From positions 1 to 64,000 of the forward strand of contig CALYLX010000087.1 of assembly GCA_944990035.1 (NCBI GenBank): a stretch of DNA of 64,000 bases, read 5' to 3'. Below are positions 39,855 through 52,024 of this stretch, one piece after another (within the stretch, counting starts at the first letter, position 1; the number at the start of each line of letters is the position of its first letter). This stretch comes from Clitopilus passeckerianus (Eukaryota; Basidiomycota; Agaricomycetes; Agaricales; Entolomataceae). The notes below the pieces were generated by a model. The model saw only the letters and a program-made list of their open reading frames with translations. It had not been told where the DNA came from and ran no database searches. A program made the position numbers and the translations under genes.

Positions 39855-41002
39855 CTAGAGCTGGTAGATTCGGGGTAAGGGGTCTGAACAAAGGGAGGAA
39901 AACGCGTAGGGACGTACTGCACCGCAATCCACAATCGTTACATCTTCAACAGGTCGGTCATTCCTGCCTTTCGAGACGTTTTCTGAAGACCAGATAAAGT
40001 TAGCCGAGAGTTGCAAAGCAGAGCGTAGTAAAGGACCCACCTATGGCATTAACGATGTCCATTCCGTCCAAAACTTTGCCAAAGACGACCTGGGTAACAT
40101 TTCAGCGGACTGATATCTCGTGGTGAGTATTGAGAGACGTACATGTCTACCATCAAGCCAGTTGGTGATAACCGTTGTGATGAACTAAAAAAATCTCAAT
40201 TGACAAAAGACGACTGGAGTCAGGCGGGACGAACAAATTGGGATCCTGTGAAGTGAAATGAGATATGTGTGCATTAGAGCGGTAGGGAACTCACCGTTGG
40301 TATTACGCCCTGCGTTAGCCATCGAAAGAATACCAGGAGCGGAGTGACGGAGGGTGCTGGAAATTCCTGTAAGTTATCAGTTCGGATGTAGATAACAAAT
40401 TGCTCACAAATTCTCATCCTCGAACTTGGGACCATAAATCGACTACGCAGGCGGTCAGCAACTTTGTCCAAATTTCCTGAATTTTGTCACCTTTCCGCCA
40501 GTGCCGTCTCCTCGGGCTTAGGAAACTGCGAGTCAGCTGGATTTGATCCCTGACGGAAGTCCATCTACTCACTGAAATCACCGCCTTGAATCCTAACGAG
40601 AAAGTAAGTCAGAGTAAGTTAAACTTGAAGAAAGAGTACTTGCATGAAGCTCTTGATAACTCGGTGGAATTTCGAGCCCTTGTAACCAAATCCGGGACCA
40701 AGTTCGGTGCCGTCCTCCATCTTCCCAGTTGCCAGAGCATAAAAGTTTGCAGCAGTTTTGGGTACGACATTTCCAAATAGTCCCAAAGTTACTGCAAACA
40801 TATTCAGTTTCGACCCTAGCCAACATGATTGAGTCTGTTACTGACCTCTTCCCAAAGGTTGGTCGCCATGCTTGATATCGAAGTAAACCTTGTGGGTGAC
40901 GACGGGCTCAACAGCAGATTCCGGGGCTGCCACAACCGAGTTGGTAGCAAAGAGAGCGACGAGGGTTATGACCAGAAAAGAAAGCGAAAGTCGGCCAATC
41001 AT
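39855..41002 (-). CDS. Secretory-pathway cyclophilin (peptidyl-prolyl isomerase)
   Basis: Peptidyl-prolyl cis-trans isomerase of the cyclophilin B type, acting on secretory proteins in the ER. The ATG at 41002 opens a signal peptide ([20 protein letters not shown]). The cyclophilin core follows: [72 protein letters not shown] and WLDGRHVVFGKV. Catalytic Arg (FHRV), the QGGDF Phe and the drug-contact Trp region are present. Ten exons give about 225 aa: 41002-40846, 40791-40644, 40592-40573, 40516-40491, 40442-40408, 40356-40295, 40245-40235, 40184-40143, 40089-40041 and 39982-39855. Two exons are only 20 and 11 nt, and the second intron uses a GC donor. After VTIVDCGAV the last 20 residues (to [10 protein letters not shown]) are not family-typical, so the C-terminus may be spliced differently; no HDEL-like ER-retention tail is seen. 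Confidence 0.93.
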
Positions 41003-42086
41003 CGTGAGGGAATGTGGATACCAAAGCTCAGCAGGAAGGTCGCAGTTTGTGTTAATCGTGTCCGTGGGAAAGTGCTACCAAAGGATGGTTGGCACTGCCA
41101 CCGGAAGCAATTCCCCGAGTTGCAGCCACTAGGGAGGAATGAAATCTTGTGTTACGAGTCATGGTGGATTCCACGAATTGTACAGGCTGTTCTGAACTTT
41201 CGCCTGTATATCCTTATTCTGAGGTATTAATATATTACCAGCTCGGCGGGAACCTGGTACTAGTAAGTCGTATTATCGCGGCGTAACAAACTAGCTCAAC
41301 GACGACTCTCTAAAAGATTGTACAGTATTACTATTACCTTAAGTAGATGGCGTCAGAACTGTGACCGACAGAGACGATTCTAACCTCTGAGATTGAATAT
41401 TAGCCTCATTATTCGATATCCTTGACATGGCGTCCTATATCCTCCCAGCAAATAGGGCCGTTCTCGTCTACTTCCCCCACACGTGTAGAGGCCCAAAGGT
41501 GGTCCAGGTCACTCTGGCAACCCCTAGGTAATTTGAAAGAATTAGCTTTTTCTAAGACTGCCGATGCTAATCAACGGGTATTTTACAAGGCGTACGAACC
41601 CGAATGACTTTGTTCAACACTATTTGAATGGGGTTGAAATTACTGTAAGCTCATAGCTCTGTACCGCCATGTACGCTATGTCTCATTATTGAGGTTCCAG
41701 AAAGCCATAGAAAACGTCATGTTAGCGCATATAGCCAGTCCCTTGCCCGCTGGACGCACAACTCTCTTGATCTTTGACACTGTCGGGAAGCAATGGGCTC
41801 TACACGGCTGTTAGTAAAAGTATCCACTTCTACCGTCAGTTCTAAATCAATAACAATCAATTTCTAGCATATCGAACGTGGTCATACGCGCAGAAAAAGC
41901 GATGGATAATTGACGAAAAGCTTGTTCAGGCAGCCAAAGACAAATGGACCTTTATACTCGACGCTAGCCAGTCAGACATTGAAAAGGGCAAACACGAATT
42001 TTGTGGCATATCGAAGAGTTGCATGCCTAATAGTTAACCTAGTTCTATTCCAATGCTGTATCGAGGTTCTTCCAAAGATTAATGTA
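41003..42086. other. Intergenic region, no gene seen
   Basis: About 1.1 kb with only short frames (under 70 codons), none with family features. It contains the cyclophilin upstream region, which probably holds its promoter. Confidence 0.5.
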
Positions 42087-43209
42087 TTAGTCGACGAATG
42101 TGATGGGTAAAGTCGTCTCGCTGGCCATATTGCTGTTCTCCCAAGCCTTGCCCTCAGCGACGCGGAGTATAATAAGATATCCAGCAATTTGCTGAATGAA
42201 ATGCGTGAGATTGCAGCCTCGTCCAAGACAACGATAAACCCAACCCACCTGGGCAACGGCCGCTGAACCCAAAAATATCTGGTTGATTGGATTATCGATG
42301 GCGTAGGTTACGATAAATACCAAAGCGAGGATTGAGAATAGGCTTGCAGATTCAATAAATATGCTTGAGAGCGAGAGATAGTGGTGAGCTGGTTCGGCAG
42401 GGAAGTAGGACCGTAGTCGGCGGCGATAGATGAGGAGGCGGGAGACGATAAGGATTGTGAGAATGATATTGACTCCAAGAGATAAGGCATAGTATGCGGT
42501 GCCAATCGCCCTGGCGATATCACCATAAAGGTTAGAGTTACTGGTTTGTAGAACCCACAGTGTCCCAAGGGCTTGATATGAAGGTTAGAAGATGACCCTG
42601 GGCGGTATGAGAAAATAGACTTACCAAAGGATGTGAGAACCATTATGGCTGGCATAGCAATGACAGCCCAGGCCGCTTTCCTGCTTCCAGCAGACCATAT
42701 GACCCAGCAGCGCCATAACTAGATGAGAAGGTGTTAGCCACCGCTTCCGGCGCGAATGAGCCTATAAATACGCACAACGAGGACATCACAAAGGAATGTG
42801 GAAAGAAAAAACGTCGCACAAAACACGATATTTTCTGGCAAATACGACGTTGCCAGAAAATAAGCCCAAGGGCCGCCAGGATAGTTCCGGTTGTCGATAT
42901 AAGCATCCTGGACGGTGTGCGCTTGGACAATCATGTACGCCGTTTGAACACTGATTAGCACTGTAATGTAGGCGAGGAGGTATCTTGAATAGCACTGCAG
43001 CTTCCTTGTTCGCCATAGGTGGATAGCACATTTCGTCCACAAGACTAGCTGTGCTCCTGAATGATTGTTAATTGCTGGCGAATGGGCTATTTGCGGTCCA
43101 ACATACCATAACCCACTCCGGAGATAAAGTCGCCAGCAAGAAAGGTCTGTTCTAGGAGAATCGTCGCTCGGTCCTCTGCTGGTCCATAGTATGGCTTCAG
43201 GTCCCCCAT
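42087..43209 (-). CDS. Seven-transmembrane fungal membrane protein
   Basis: Second uncharacterised seven-helix protein, of a different subgroup from the one at 2.5-4.1 kb. The ATG at 43209 gives MGDLKPYYGPAEDRATILL, followed by helices FLAGDFISGVGYG, RYLLAYITVLISVQTAYMIV, FCATFFLSTFLCDVLV, the LWRCWVIW turn, a MPAIMVLTSFALGTLWVLQ segment, ALSLGVNIILTILIVSRLLI and ALVFIVTYAIDN. The tail after AGYLIILRVAEGKAW is short and polar and ends at 42087. The last intron (48 nt) is divisible by three and could be retained without breaking the frame. The LWRCW and IYRRRLR motifs after membrane helices are typical of these mushroom membrane proteins; the function is unknown. Confidence 0.82.
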
Positions 43210-43932
43210 AGACAGTTGAATTCCTTCACATTCAGATAGCCAAAACCGCGACGGTTTGGGGGTGGGAGGAGACGGCGACGGAAGTAAGAGGTTCCGTGTG
43301 TGTTTTCGCGTTCTCTATCATATATGGTCTCAAAGGAAGATCCTCTCGGTTCTCTTCGTGGTCAAGCCCTGATAACTCCGTTCTCCGTGTTGCGTTGACA
43401 TCGCGGGTGGCATGATTGGCATGTTATTTGCAGGCCGTTGAAATTTGTATCCGTTGCTGAGATCTCAAACGAAGGTCAACCTGAGATGATTGGCAGCTGA
43501 CTAAGCGAAGCTTCTCCAAAACACTTTGGCCTAGTCGACCCTAAGCTTGCCTCACCATCTCTCTCTGTGGCTCATAAGAGCTACGTTGCATCCTTCAATG
43601 TCCACGTATCAGAATCTGTTCAAAACGTGGGCCAGACAGGTGGAGAAGAATGCAATCTACCGAGGCTATATATGATCTTAGCTACGGTAGCAGCTCAATA
43701 GCCATGCAATCCAACTGTCATACTAGGAGTAAGAACCGTTCTTCCCGCACCGCAGAATCTTTGCTCCTGAGAAAGCGTGAGATCGAGGTTCTGATAGATA
43801 GATGGTAAGTTTTGAGACTGCGCAACAGAAAATATCAGCCTCACCTGACTTACAACCTTAGATGCCGGGATGCAGTACAGCGGATATCCACCGCCGTATT
43901 GGCGCACTTAGCATCGAACAACATACTAGGAG
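43210..43932. other. Intergenic region upstream of the broken hydrolase
   Basis: About 720 bp between two divergent genes; no gene recognised. A short frame at 43695-43907 (-) is not supported. Confidence 0.45.
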
Positions 43933-44816
43933 ATGCCCGACTTTTCTAACCTCCCATCTGGAATTCAGTCGCGCACCATCAAGGTGTACGACCTTCAGGT
44001 TCATTATCTTGAAGCACTTCCACCATCCTCAGCAGATGGTTCTAGGCCAAAGCTGTTGATCCTGCTTCATGGGTTCCCAGAGATAGCCTATTCATGGAGG
44101 AAGATTATGGTTCCCCTTGCCCAAGCTGGGTATCACGTCGTAGCGCCAGACCAGCGCTCTTTGGGATGTTCAGCCAACTACTGGCTGCGTTAGACCCCCC
44201 GAGAAAACATTACACCGTCTACTTTTCGACGCGGGAAGCCAATACAGACTTGATGGACGCTCCTCAGGGATTACCAGCCTTTCTTCGAGCATACTTCCAT
44301 ACCAAGAGCGCAGACTGGGAGGAAAACGACCCTCATCCCTTACCAGGGCTTACGCCCGGCGCAATGGCCACCCTTCCGCACTACTACGTTATGCCCTTGC
44401 ACGATACGATGCCAGCAGCTGTGGGTCGCTATAGGCCTTCTGACGAAGACGTGGCGAAGAAGTCAGCCAAATGGCTTCCAAATGACGAGCTAGACGTCTA
44501 CGTCTCTGCATGGTCTTCGCCTTCAGGGTTCCAAGGCGGGCTGAACTCTTACCGCTGCTTGACAGATCCTACTGTCTGGTCAGCCGACCTGAGAGTATTT
44601 GCGGGTGCAACGATCGAGGTTCCTGCCATGTTCATCGCAGGAAAGCAGGATTGGGGCACCTACCAGTTTCCTGGAGCGGCAGAGAAGATGAAGGGAGTTG
44701 TTTGTTCAAAGATGAAGGAGGAAGACTTCGTGCTTATTGATGGAGCTGGACATTGGGTCCAGCAGGAGAAACCGGAAGAAGTCCTACAACATTTGTTGCG
44801 GTTCTTGGAGGCGTAA
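43933..44816 (+). pseudogene. Epoxide-hydrolase-like gene lacking its nucleophile region
   Basis: An alpha/beta-hydrolase of the epoxide hydrolase group, disrupted in the middle. The first part (start ATG 43933) has the family N-terminus, the oxyanion motif LLHGFPE near 44070 and VVAPDQR near 44145. It then goes out of frame and stops at 44193. From about 44165 a second frame carries the rest: AALDPPRKHY, LRAYFHTKSADW, the lid region, FIAGKQDWG and the base motif GAGHWVQQ, ending at 44816. The stretch between, which in the family holds the nucleophile Asp in a GHD-type elbow (about 75 residues), is missing, and no GT-AG intron restores it. With a lost nucleophile and a frameshift, an active enzyme is unlikely. 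Confidence 0.75.
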
Positions 44817-45139
44817 TCTCCGTCGGACATGGCATACAATAGACCGAAATGAAAACGCTTGATCTAGAAATAGCCGTGGTCGGTATGGAGACATATGTCC
44901 TTTGAAGCTTCCATAACTGATAATAGTAGAATGTATTGACTAGAAATACAACAGTTGTCTACAGATTTGCGTGTGGGGTATCTACATGCGACGATTGCGG
45001 GGAAACACAAAAAGAAGACAGAAGACAAAAGAAGAAAATGCAAAAGAAGCACCAGGAGAACAAGGCACCCGATGAAAAGATGACGAATAAGCCCAGCTAT
45101 TGTCCCGAAAAAACCATCTGTAGCCCGCTTGAATCCCAA
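44817..45139. other. Convergent spacer, no gene seen
   Basis: About 320 bp, purine-rich on the + strand near 45010-45060 (Lys/Glu-rich chance frames). No gene. Confidence 0.5.
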
Positions 45140-45711
45140 TCAGTCCTTTCTGCGGCTAGGTACAATCTTATATGGGTGCACCCGCCCAGATCTCCAAGCC
45201 GCCGGATTCCTATATGGAGTCATGGCGCTGCCAACAAGTAATGTGGCACCCATTCCGCGTGGGGCGCTGGGATTTGGTTCCGTGATAACGAAGGCCTGGG
45301 CATCTTCGTAATTGCTAGGCTCGAGTCGGAAGCGCATGCGAGGGTGGTTTTGGGGGCTGGGCCCGAGAGCTGCGGCTCCTGCGCGAGCTTGGGCGGATAG
45401 AGGTGCTATTGCGATGACGGGAGTGGGCGGGCGAGGGATGCCGGATCGAGAGTCGAAGGTTGGGCTCATTGGTGGCAGACCCTGGTAGCCACTCATTCGC
45501 GCTTGAGGGACGTGTAGGCGTGGAATGGCCTGAAAATGGGTTATTTAGATGGATTATAGGTTGTCGAAACAAAGCAACATACCTGGTCAAATAGAAGTTC
45601 GCTGGGAGCACCGGGTTTCGGTACATTATCCATGGACATGCATGGCGAGGTGAGGTTTAAGAGGTTGAGGGTGTGGAGGCTTGGGAGAGTAGGCCGCGCA
45701 GCGGAAGTCAT
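45140..45711 (-). CDS. Small two-exon protein, conserved-looking
   Basis: 172 aa from two exons (45711-45583 and 45529-45140) with canonical GT-AG borders in phase. The N-terminus MTSAARPTLPSLHTLNLLNL is followed by a Pro-rich region with PMSPTF and IPRPPTPVIAIAPLS. The C-terminal half has an Ala-rich stretch, RMRFRLEPSNYEDAQAFVIT and a Lys/Arg-rich end (IVPSRRKD). No signal peptide or membrane helix. It looks like a largely disordered regulatory or adaptor protein, but no family is recognised. The clean splice and long unbroken frame favour a real gene. Confidence 0.65.
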
Positions 45712-46499
45712 AATAGCAGAGCAGTACTTGAGGATAGATTATAATAAGAATACACCGGAGCGAAGCGCAGAACACTCTCTTGAAGAGGATTAGTCGAGAC
45801 TAGTTGATGATTGCTTTGTGAGATGGGAAGGGTCTTATATCAATCCCGAGAAGAAAAAGAGTCATCGAGTTGGTGTGCATGGTATGCAGAAAGACAAAAC
45901 GATTGTCCCGATCGAGAAATTCTAATTCTCATGGCATCATGGATAGAATAAGAGGAGGGGAGGCAGGTAAGGCACAGTTCCCCAAATGGCAGGCGAAGAA
46001 GCCACTGCTTTTTGTGTTAGTCCTAACGGAGATCAAGCGTCGGCAAGATGCCAGAAAGGTGTGCCAAATTCATTGTACTCGATACAACGATCATTGCTGT
46101 CGAAACTTCCATAGGATTGACAGGGTCTAACTCAGACTATGAAGGCCTAAGCGGAAGACAAAGAGATGTGACATTGGGGTTGGGCGTTCTTTCGCCGGTT
46201 AGGGCCTTGCGTTGTCTTTCGGAGAAGCAGTGGACAACCTGCGCAGTCATGTGGCTAGAAACACTGCAAACCGTAGAGACAGACACCTCTGAATTGAGTC
46301 ATCCCATAGTCTTCAAAAACAGCGTTGTCATCGTCCTTCACCACGAGTTGCTTGAGCCTTCGGCAGTTTCTTTGCGAGGTGAATGTTGTTTGGCAACAAC
46401 TTCAATTTCAAACTACGATTGCCCGAAACGGAAACAAAAAATCTTGAGGATCGCGATTCGCGACTGCCTTGAGGCTTTTCTGTAATTATCGCTGCTGCC
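45712..46499. other. Divergent promoter region
   Basis: About 790 bp between the small minus-strand gene and RPC19, transcribed divergently. A 145-codon frame at 46048-46485 (+) has no recognised features and is not called. Confidence 0.5.
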
Positions 46500-47096
46500 A
46501 TGACGGAGTCAATACCAAAGATACGCATTGTAAGTCTTTCTTCTTCTTTCAAGCGCTGTTCAAGCAGCGCCGGGTTCGTTTGTTGACTTTTGTTCTGTTT
46601 TTGTGCAGATGAAGGGTGCGGAACCTCACCTGTCCGCGGCTACCTACCAGATTTTCGACGAGAGCCATACAATGGGCAACGCCCTCAGGTGGATGCTCAT
46701 GAAGAAGTGCGTATGCGTCTTCCAAGATTGGAAAGCCAGCGGGAATTGACGGGATGCAATTGTAGCCCTGGCGTTGAATTTTGTGGCTACAGGTCGGCTT
46801 GACTTTCTTGGATGCCACCTCCATTCCAGGCCACTGACGTCTTCTTTCGGTAGTGCGCCGCATCCCTCAGAGAATGTTATCCATCTCAGGATCCAGATGT
46901 ATGGTACGCCATGCTTGCTCTTTGTCGGAAATGACTCCGTTCAGCTAAGCCTAATCCATCCATAGACAACCAGTCATCCTTAACCGCACTAGTATCGGCA
47001 CTCTCGAGCCTCGACGATCTATGCGTCTCTGTTGACACCGCCTACAAAACGAGCCTCCAATCTGGGCAATTTGAAAGATGGGACGAGAAGAGCTGA
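46500..47096 (+). CDS. RPC19: RNA polymerase I/III subunit AC19
   Basis: Shared small subunit of RNA polymerases I and III; it pairs with AC40 like the bacterial alpha dimer, in the nucleus. 111 aa from five short exons (46500-46529, 46609-46706, 46766-46792, 46854-46903, 46966-47096). Conserved features: ATYQIFDESHTMGNALRWML (the AC19/Rpb11-like fold, with TMGNALR), VEFCGYSAPHPSE, HLRIQMY and the C-terminal helix ALVSALSSLDDLC. It is short compared with yeast Rpc19, with little N-terminal extension. The 27-nt third exon is unusually small. It converges with the DNAJC17-like gene; both are housekeeping genes. Confidence 0.93.
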
Positions 47097-47562
47097 GGGC
47101 TGAAGTAGCCCTTCACAGAAAACACCAACCTCAAAAAATCTGATCGGAGCTCGCCAAGGAGCCAACAGGGATGTCAACAGGGGAAACTGGACGCGCAGCA
47201 TACCAGGAAGTTTCTGCCCTACGGTCAAACTTCCTCCAAGGGGTTGGGGTTTATGACCAACGCTTTAAGACGAGGAATGTATTTCTAATTCAGAATGGCA
47301 TGTACGATTATTAGTGACTCCCAAACCGGTTCCATTCAGCGCCTGTCAGGTGGAAATTAAATTCTACACAAAAGCTTAAGTCCTATATATGTATGATGAT
47401 GAATGTTCAACCGGCGAATGATGAGGCGATTTAAGAGAGTGGGTCCACCACGGTGACGCCTCTCCATATACTTGTCATCCGAAATGCAGGACCAGCGCAC
47501 ACATGGAGGTGCTTGATGAAAGAGATGACCCTTGCGGTGGGAAGAATCTTCAAAGGCAAAAT
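47097..47562. other. Convergent spacer, RPC19 to DnaJ gene
   Basis: About 465 bp of 3' flanks. No gene is seen. Confidence 0.5.
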
Positions 47563-48882
47563 TCATTCATTCTGCTCCTGTTCCAGAATTTCCCTTTCCA
47601 ATCGCTCTCTTTCAGCCTGCCTCATCCGCATCAAGGTCAGAGCTTCATAGTCCAGCCCAGGCGCAACTGCAGGCAGTTTTGGAGGCGCATCGAGATCAGG
47701 CTGCACCAAAGCAAAGTCAGCTTCTAGGTCAAACGTTAGATATAAAGTTCGACTCACGAATGTTTCTGGGAAAGAGGTAAACCCTCCACTCCCAGTAGAT
47801 TGGTTCTGTGGAAGTTCGGCTTGCTCCTTCCCTTCTCCACTATTCTCTTCCGGCATCCTCTGATTGGGTGAGGGTGTCCCCAATTTGCCCATCTTCTTCA
47901 ACCAGCCTATGATTTCTGGTTCCTTGCCTCCTAGCCAGGTGACTTCAATACCCTCTAGGCCTTCCTTAGCTTGCCCGCTGGCGCAAACAGCAGCGAAAGC
48001 ATCGCCGATCTGTTTGAAAGTCACTGCAGCGGAACCAAATTTCGGTGGTTTGGTTGGGTCCTTCTTTGGGGCTTTGAGCGATACAGCGACTGAGTCTGTA
48101 TCGATCGTGCCAAAGGGCGTCATTAGGGCTATTATGGCTGCAGCTGTGGTGAGCGTGGGATGGGATTTAAGTGAGTATTTCAAGCGAATGATAGTATCAT
48201 GAGGATCTATGGGGAGGAATTGTAAGAAAAGGAATCTGACGGATAAAGCACGAGGCAAAAGGCATACTCAAAGGTGGTGGCGCATTTTCCTCCTCAATAT
48301 CCCTCGCAGCCCTTCTTCTATCTTCTTCTGCCTGCTCCATCTGTTTCTGCCTTTCCTCTCTCAGCCGCCTGCCTTCATCTTTGATGCGTTCATTGTCCTG
48401 GAATCGAGCACGTTCCTCTTTCTCTTTCTCCACCTTAGCTTTCTTGAAGTCCCGTTCTCGAGACTCCAGCTCATCAAGCATGGTTTTCCGCTTGTTGTCG
48501 TAGGCTGCATAGCGCTGCGCGCGAGCTTGCTTGAGACGTAGCTTTGCATCGAGGGCAAGGCGGCGCAATGGGTCCAGTAAGAGTTCGTACGCCTGGTTTA
48601 GTTCATGGAATTTGCGGGCTATTTGAGGCGGAGAACTAGTTAGTTCAGACGGGGTTGGTATTCGACATTAGAGAAGGCTCACCAGCATCTGGATTATTTG
48701 GATTCTTTGGGACGACGGTTCGTCAGTGAATGCAGATTACTGAGAGAAGGAACGGTCCTCACCCTATCTGGATGAACTTTCAAAGAAATTTTGCGGTAAG
48801 CAGTCTTAATCTCCCCGTCCGTAGCTTCAGACTTGAGCTGAAGGAGGTCATAGGGGTCGACTTCGAGGTCAGCGTTGTTCAT
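47563..48882 (-). CDS. DNAJC17/Cwf23-type J-domain and RRM protein
   Basis: Splicing-linked J-protein that stimulates Hsp70 in spliceosome disassembly or assembly in yeast (Cwc23) and is conserved as DNAJC17 in animals. The ATG at 48882 (MNNADLEVDPYDLLQLK) is preferred over an in-frame TTG at 48900. The J-domain carries the HPD motif (SLKVHPDR). After the second exon comes a charged coiled coil (KAKVEKEKEERARFQ to EEDRRRAARD). The C-terminal half holds an RRM-like domain (LDPHDTIIRLKYSL, FGTIDTDSVAVSL, FGSAAVTFKQIGDAFAAV), then a tail ending MRMRQAERERLEREILEQEQ. Introns lie near 48205-48275, 48620-48680 and 48710-48760. A short last intron near 47720-47760 removes a segment. Probably nuclear and constitutive. 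Confidence 0.9.
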
Positions 48883-49744
48883 GGGGGGAGGATGAGTCAA
48901 TGTCGCTTAGTCATGGACTACCGCTGTTACCTACGATGTTCGACCCTCAAAGAGTCAAGCGTAGCCTCCCTGATCATCCTTCTTGAGTCGACGAATTGGA
49001 TAATCATGTTCTTGTGATTTGAACACCATCCTGCGAGCCTTCTGAACAGTCAAAAAACATTTCATGCTCTCATCGGGTATTTACCCCATTCAAGACCCCA
49101 TCTGCACAGAGTCTCCCTACACGGTTCTTACACACATCAGTCTAATAACAATCGAGTAGTTGCCCAGGTCGAACTTTCATTGCAGAAGGCATGGTCGGGT
49201 ATAGCGGGCATCATTGGTCCATAAATGACTGTCAGATTTTCAACTTCAAAGTTCAAGCAAAAGTTCAAGCAGAAGCTGGTTTTCCACTATAAACCTCCCT
49301 CAAAGAGGCAACGAGGGCACACCCAAAGCAGACCTATTGGGAAAAATGTTCACCCAGCCTGCTGAATTGAGCTATCTTTTGGCAAAGATTGTCTGGATAC
49401 ACGTGCAAGCAACCCTGAATTTCCAAAAGGTCACATCTTCTCCCCCGTTGAGCAATGAGCATCGTCTCTGCACGCTGTTGCCCCAGGTTGAAATAAAAGT
49501 CGAAGCTTCCGGTGCGCAGAGCCATTCAAACCTTGTCCTAGGCTCAGAGTCATCCTGTACTCATCGCGAACCGTTGCCAATGGCACGCACATCAGTGGTC
49601 CCTCATATGTTCATCAAGCCTTTGCCCCATTTGCAGTAGACGCCCACTTCGGCACCAACGACCAAGATGACAAGAACAGGATGACCAGCAAATTCTCCCT
49701 GTAACCTGCTGTCAACGTTGGTGTTGCCATTTTACTGTTTTCAA
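48883..49744. other. Divergent intergenic region, DnaJ to P450 no. 2
   Basis: About 860 bp. One 100-codon frame at 49337-49639 (+) lacks features. It probably contains both promoters. Confidence 0.5.
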
Positions 49745-52024
49745 ATGGCTCCAACGACCACAGAGCTCGCTGTCGGATTTTCGGCAGCCTGGTTGCTAAA
49801 ATACTTCCTGGAGAGGTATCTTGCTCTCAGAGCTGCTAAGAAGGACTTCGGGTGTGTGGAGAATCGTCTGTTCTTGCTTGTGGATGTTGATACAGACAAC
49901 TAGGGACTGTCCCGGTGGCGCAGTGCTATGGATGCACCCATTTCGCAGCATGGCCCTCTTAGTGGGCGGTTTGTTTCCTTTCAAGACGCAGATTGGAACG
50001 TATCTTGGCGAATTCGACAGTAGGTCCATTCTGCTATTCGGCTCCCTATCAACGCTCACTTGCTGCTCAGTCTTCGCGAAATATGGCAGTACCTGCCTCT
50101 CATCCGTTGTTTTCTGGACTGGGACACCTGCAGTGTGGTTGGCTGATGGTGATGCAATCAAGGCTGTTCAGGCAAATCGTGCTGTCTTTCCCAAGGAAGT
50201 TGAGGCTGTATGCGTCTCTGTTCTCTAAAATTCTCGAAGCATCCTGATAAGTCAACAGTACGAATCCATCAACATCTACGGTTCCAATGTAGTTGGCACC
50301 GAAGGCGCCGATTGGAAGAGACATAGAGGAGTCTCCAATTCTGCATTTAACGAGGTAACTTGGCAAGCTATATGTGACCCCATCATGGACCTATTGACCT
50401 AAACTTTGACCACTAGACAAACAATGCTCTAGTCTGGAAAGAGACTTTTCGTGTGGTGTCTGAGTGGTTCTCGGTCATTGACTCTTCCGCTCCTGAAGGA
50501 TCTAGCACTATTGACCTTCTCACAGACCTAACAAGGGTGAGAACTTTTCTGTTGTTATTGCACTGCACAATTTGAATGCATATATAGGTCGCTTTGATGG
50601 TCATCTCCTCGGCTGGGTTTAGTCGACGAACCTCGTTCAAAGATGAGGCTGAAACGCAGCCTCCCGCCGGCCACAGATACACATTCTCTCATGCTCTCGA
50701 GTTGACACTCCATCATCTCATTCCAAAAGCAATGGTCCCACCCTGGCTGGTTTCCGTTTGCAGCCATATCCCCGTTCCATTCCTCTCAAGTTTCCTCGAT
50801 AAGACTATTTCGAGCTTTGACGATCTGCGCCTTCATATGCTTGATGTCATCTCTAGTGCCAGGGCGGCAGTTTCTGATGGCAAAAATAATGGCTCGAATG
50901 CATTGAATGCTGCTCTGCTCAGGAATCTGGTTAGCGCAAATATGGCTCAAGCTGGTGAAGGCCGGCACTTGACAGACGAGGAACTACTTTCAAACACCTT
51001 TGTAAGTCGTGATGCCTTTAGATTCCTACATTCTAATCATCATTCACTACAGACATTTCTCTTAGCTGGGCATGGTGAGAAATACCTTTTGTAACTCTAG
51101 TTCCCGAGCCAAGCTAACATTTGGGCATTTAGAAACATCTGCGCACACTTTGTGCTTTGCTGTTGCGCATTTAGCATTGTACCCTGAAGTTCAAGAAAGA
51201 GTCTACCAGGAGGTTATGGCTCTGTGGCCCAATGGTGTTCCTTCACCCGATGATCCAACAGTCAGTTTTCTGTCCCGCATTCTGCACCTTCTATCATCTC
51301 ATGGTCTCGTTCACAGCCCTATAAGGAATCCATGGCGCATTTGGTAGCTGATTCATACTTGAAACTATGGTCCATAACTAATACATGCCAAATAGGAGTA
51401 TACCACGGCCGTCTTCCATGAAGTCTTGCGATTCTTCCCTGCTGTACCAAGGCTTGCAAAACTAGTCCAGGCAGACACTTCAGTCAGCGCGCGGAAATTC
51501 ACTACATCAACCTCTGCTGAAGGCAAAACGATCGTCAAGGATATCCAGGAATTTGAAGTTCCTGTTCGAGCCGGATCCTTGGTGCTGGTAGACATCATGG
51601 GATGTCAGATGAATCGTAAGCTGATTTGTCTGGACACTGTGAGCTATAATGACGAGTCATTTATAGCCATACATTGGGGAGATGACGTTCGGGAGTTCAG
51701 ACCAGACCGGTTCATTGACACCGAAACTTATCGCTGGCCCAGGCAAGGATGTACGTATTTTCTTTTGCAATAAAAAGAACTGCACATCTGATTACCCGTC
51801 TAGTTTACGCCTTCTCCGGAGGCGCGCGTTCGTGCATCGGACAACGGTTTTCAACCACTGAAAGCGTTTGTATTCTTGCTCAAATCATTCGAAAGTACAG
51901 GGTACTTGTTCCCGAAGGCTTGAGGGAGCAGGGTTGGGAGGAACAGAAGAAGACCTTGTTGAGTTGGAAGCCCTACATCACCCTGATGCCCCTTGCAGCA
52001 TTTGTCGAGTTCCAACGGCGTTGA
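49745..52024 (+). CDS. Cytochrome P450 monooxygenase no. 2
   Basis: Haem-thiolate monooxygenase, probably ER-anchored by the N-terminal helix (LAVGFSAAWLLKYF). Start ATG 49745. In order: GGAVLWMHPF and a KYGSTC region, WKRHRGVSNSAFNE C-helix, the I-helix oxygen-binding LAGHETSAHT (split by an intron near 51075-51132), the K-helix EVLRFFP, the WGDDVREFRPDRF PERF region, and the haem loop FSGGARSCIGQRF near 51810-51850. The C-terminus ends VEFQRR at 52024. The N-terminal exon join at about 49852 was checked: the exon opening with PGGAVLW is in phase. It is a different subfamily from the other two P450s; substrate is unknown. It converges with GH25 no. 3. Confidence 0.93.

Noticed and set aside
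46048..46485. 145-codon + strand frame before RPC19
   Set aside because: No recognisable motif, and it lies in the divergent promoter region.
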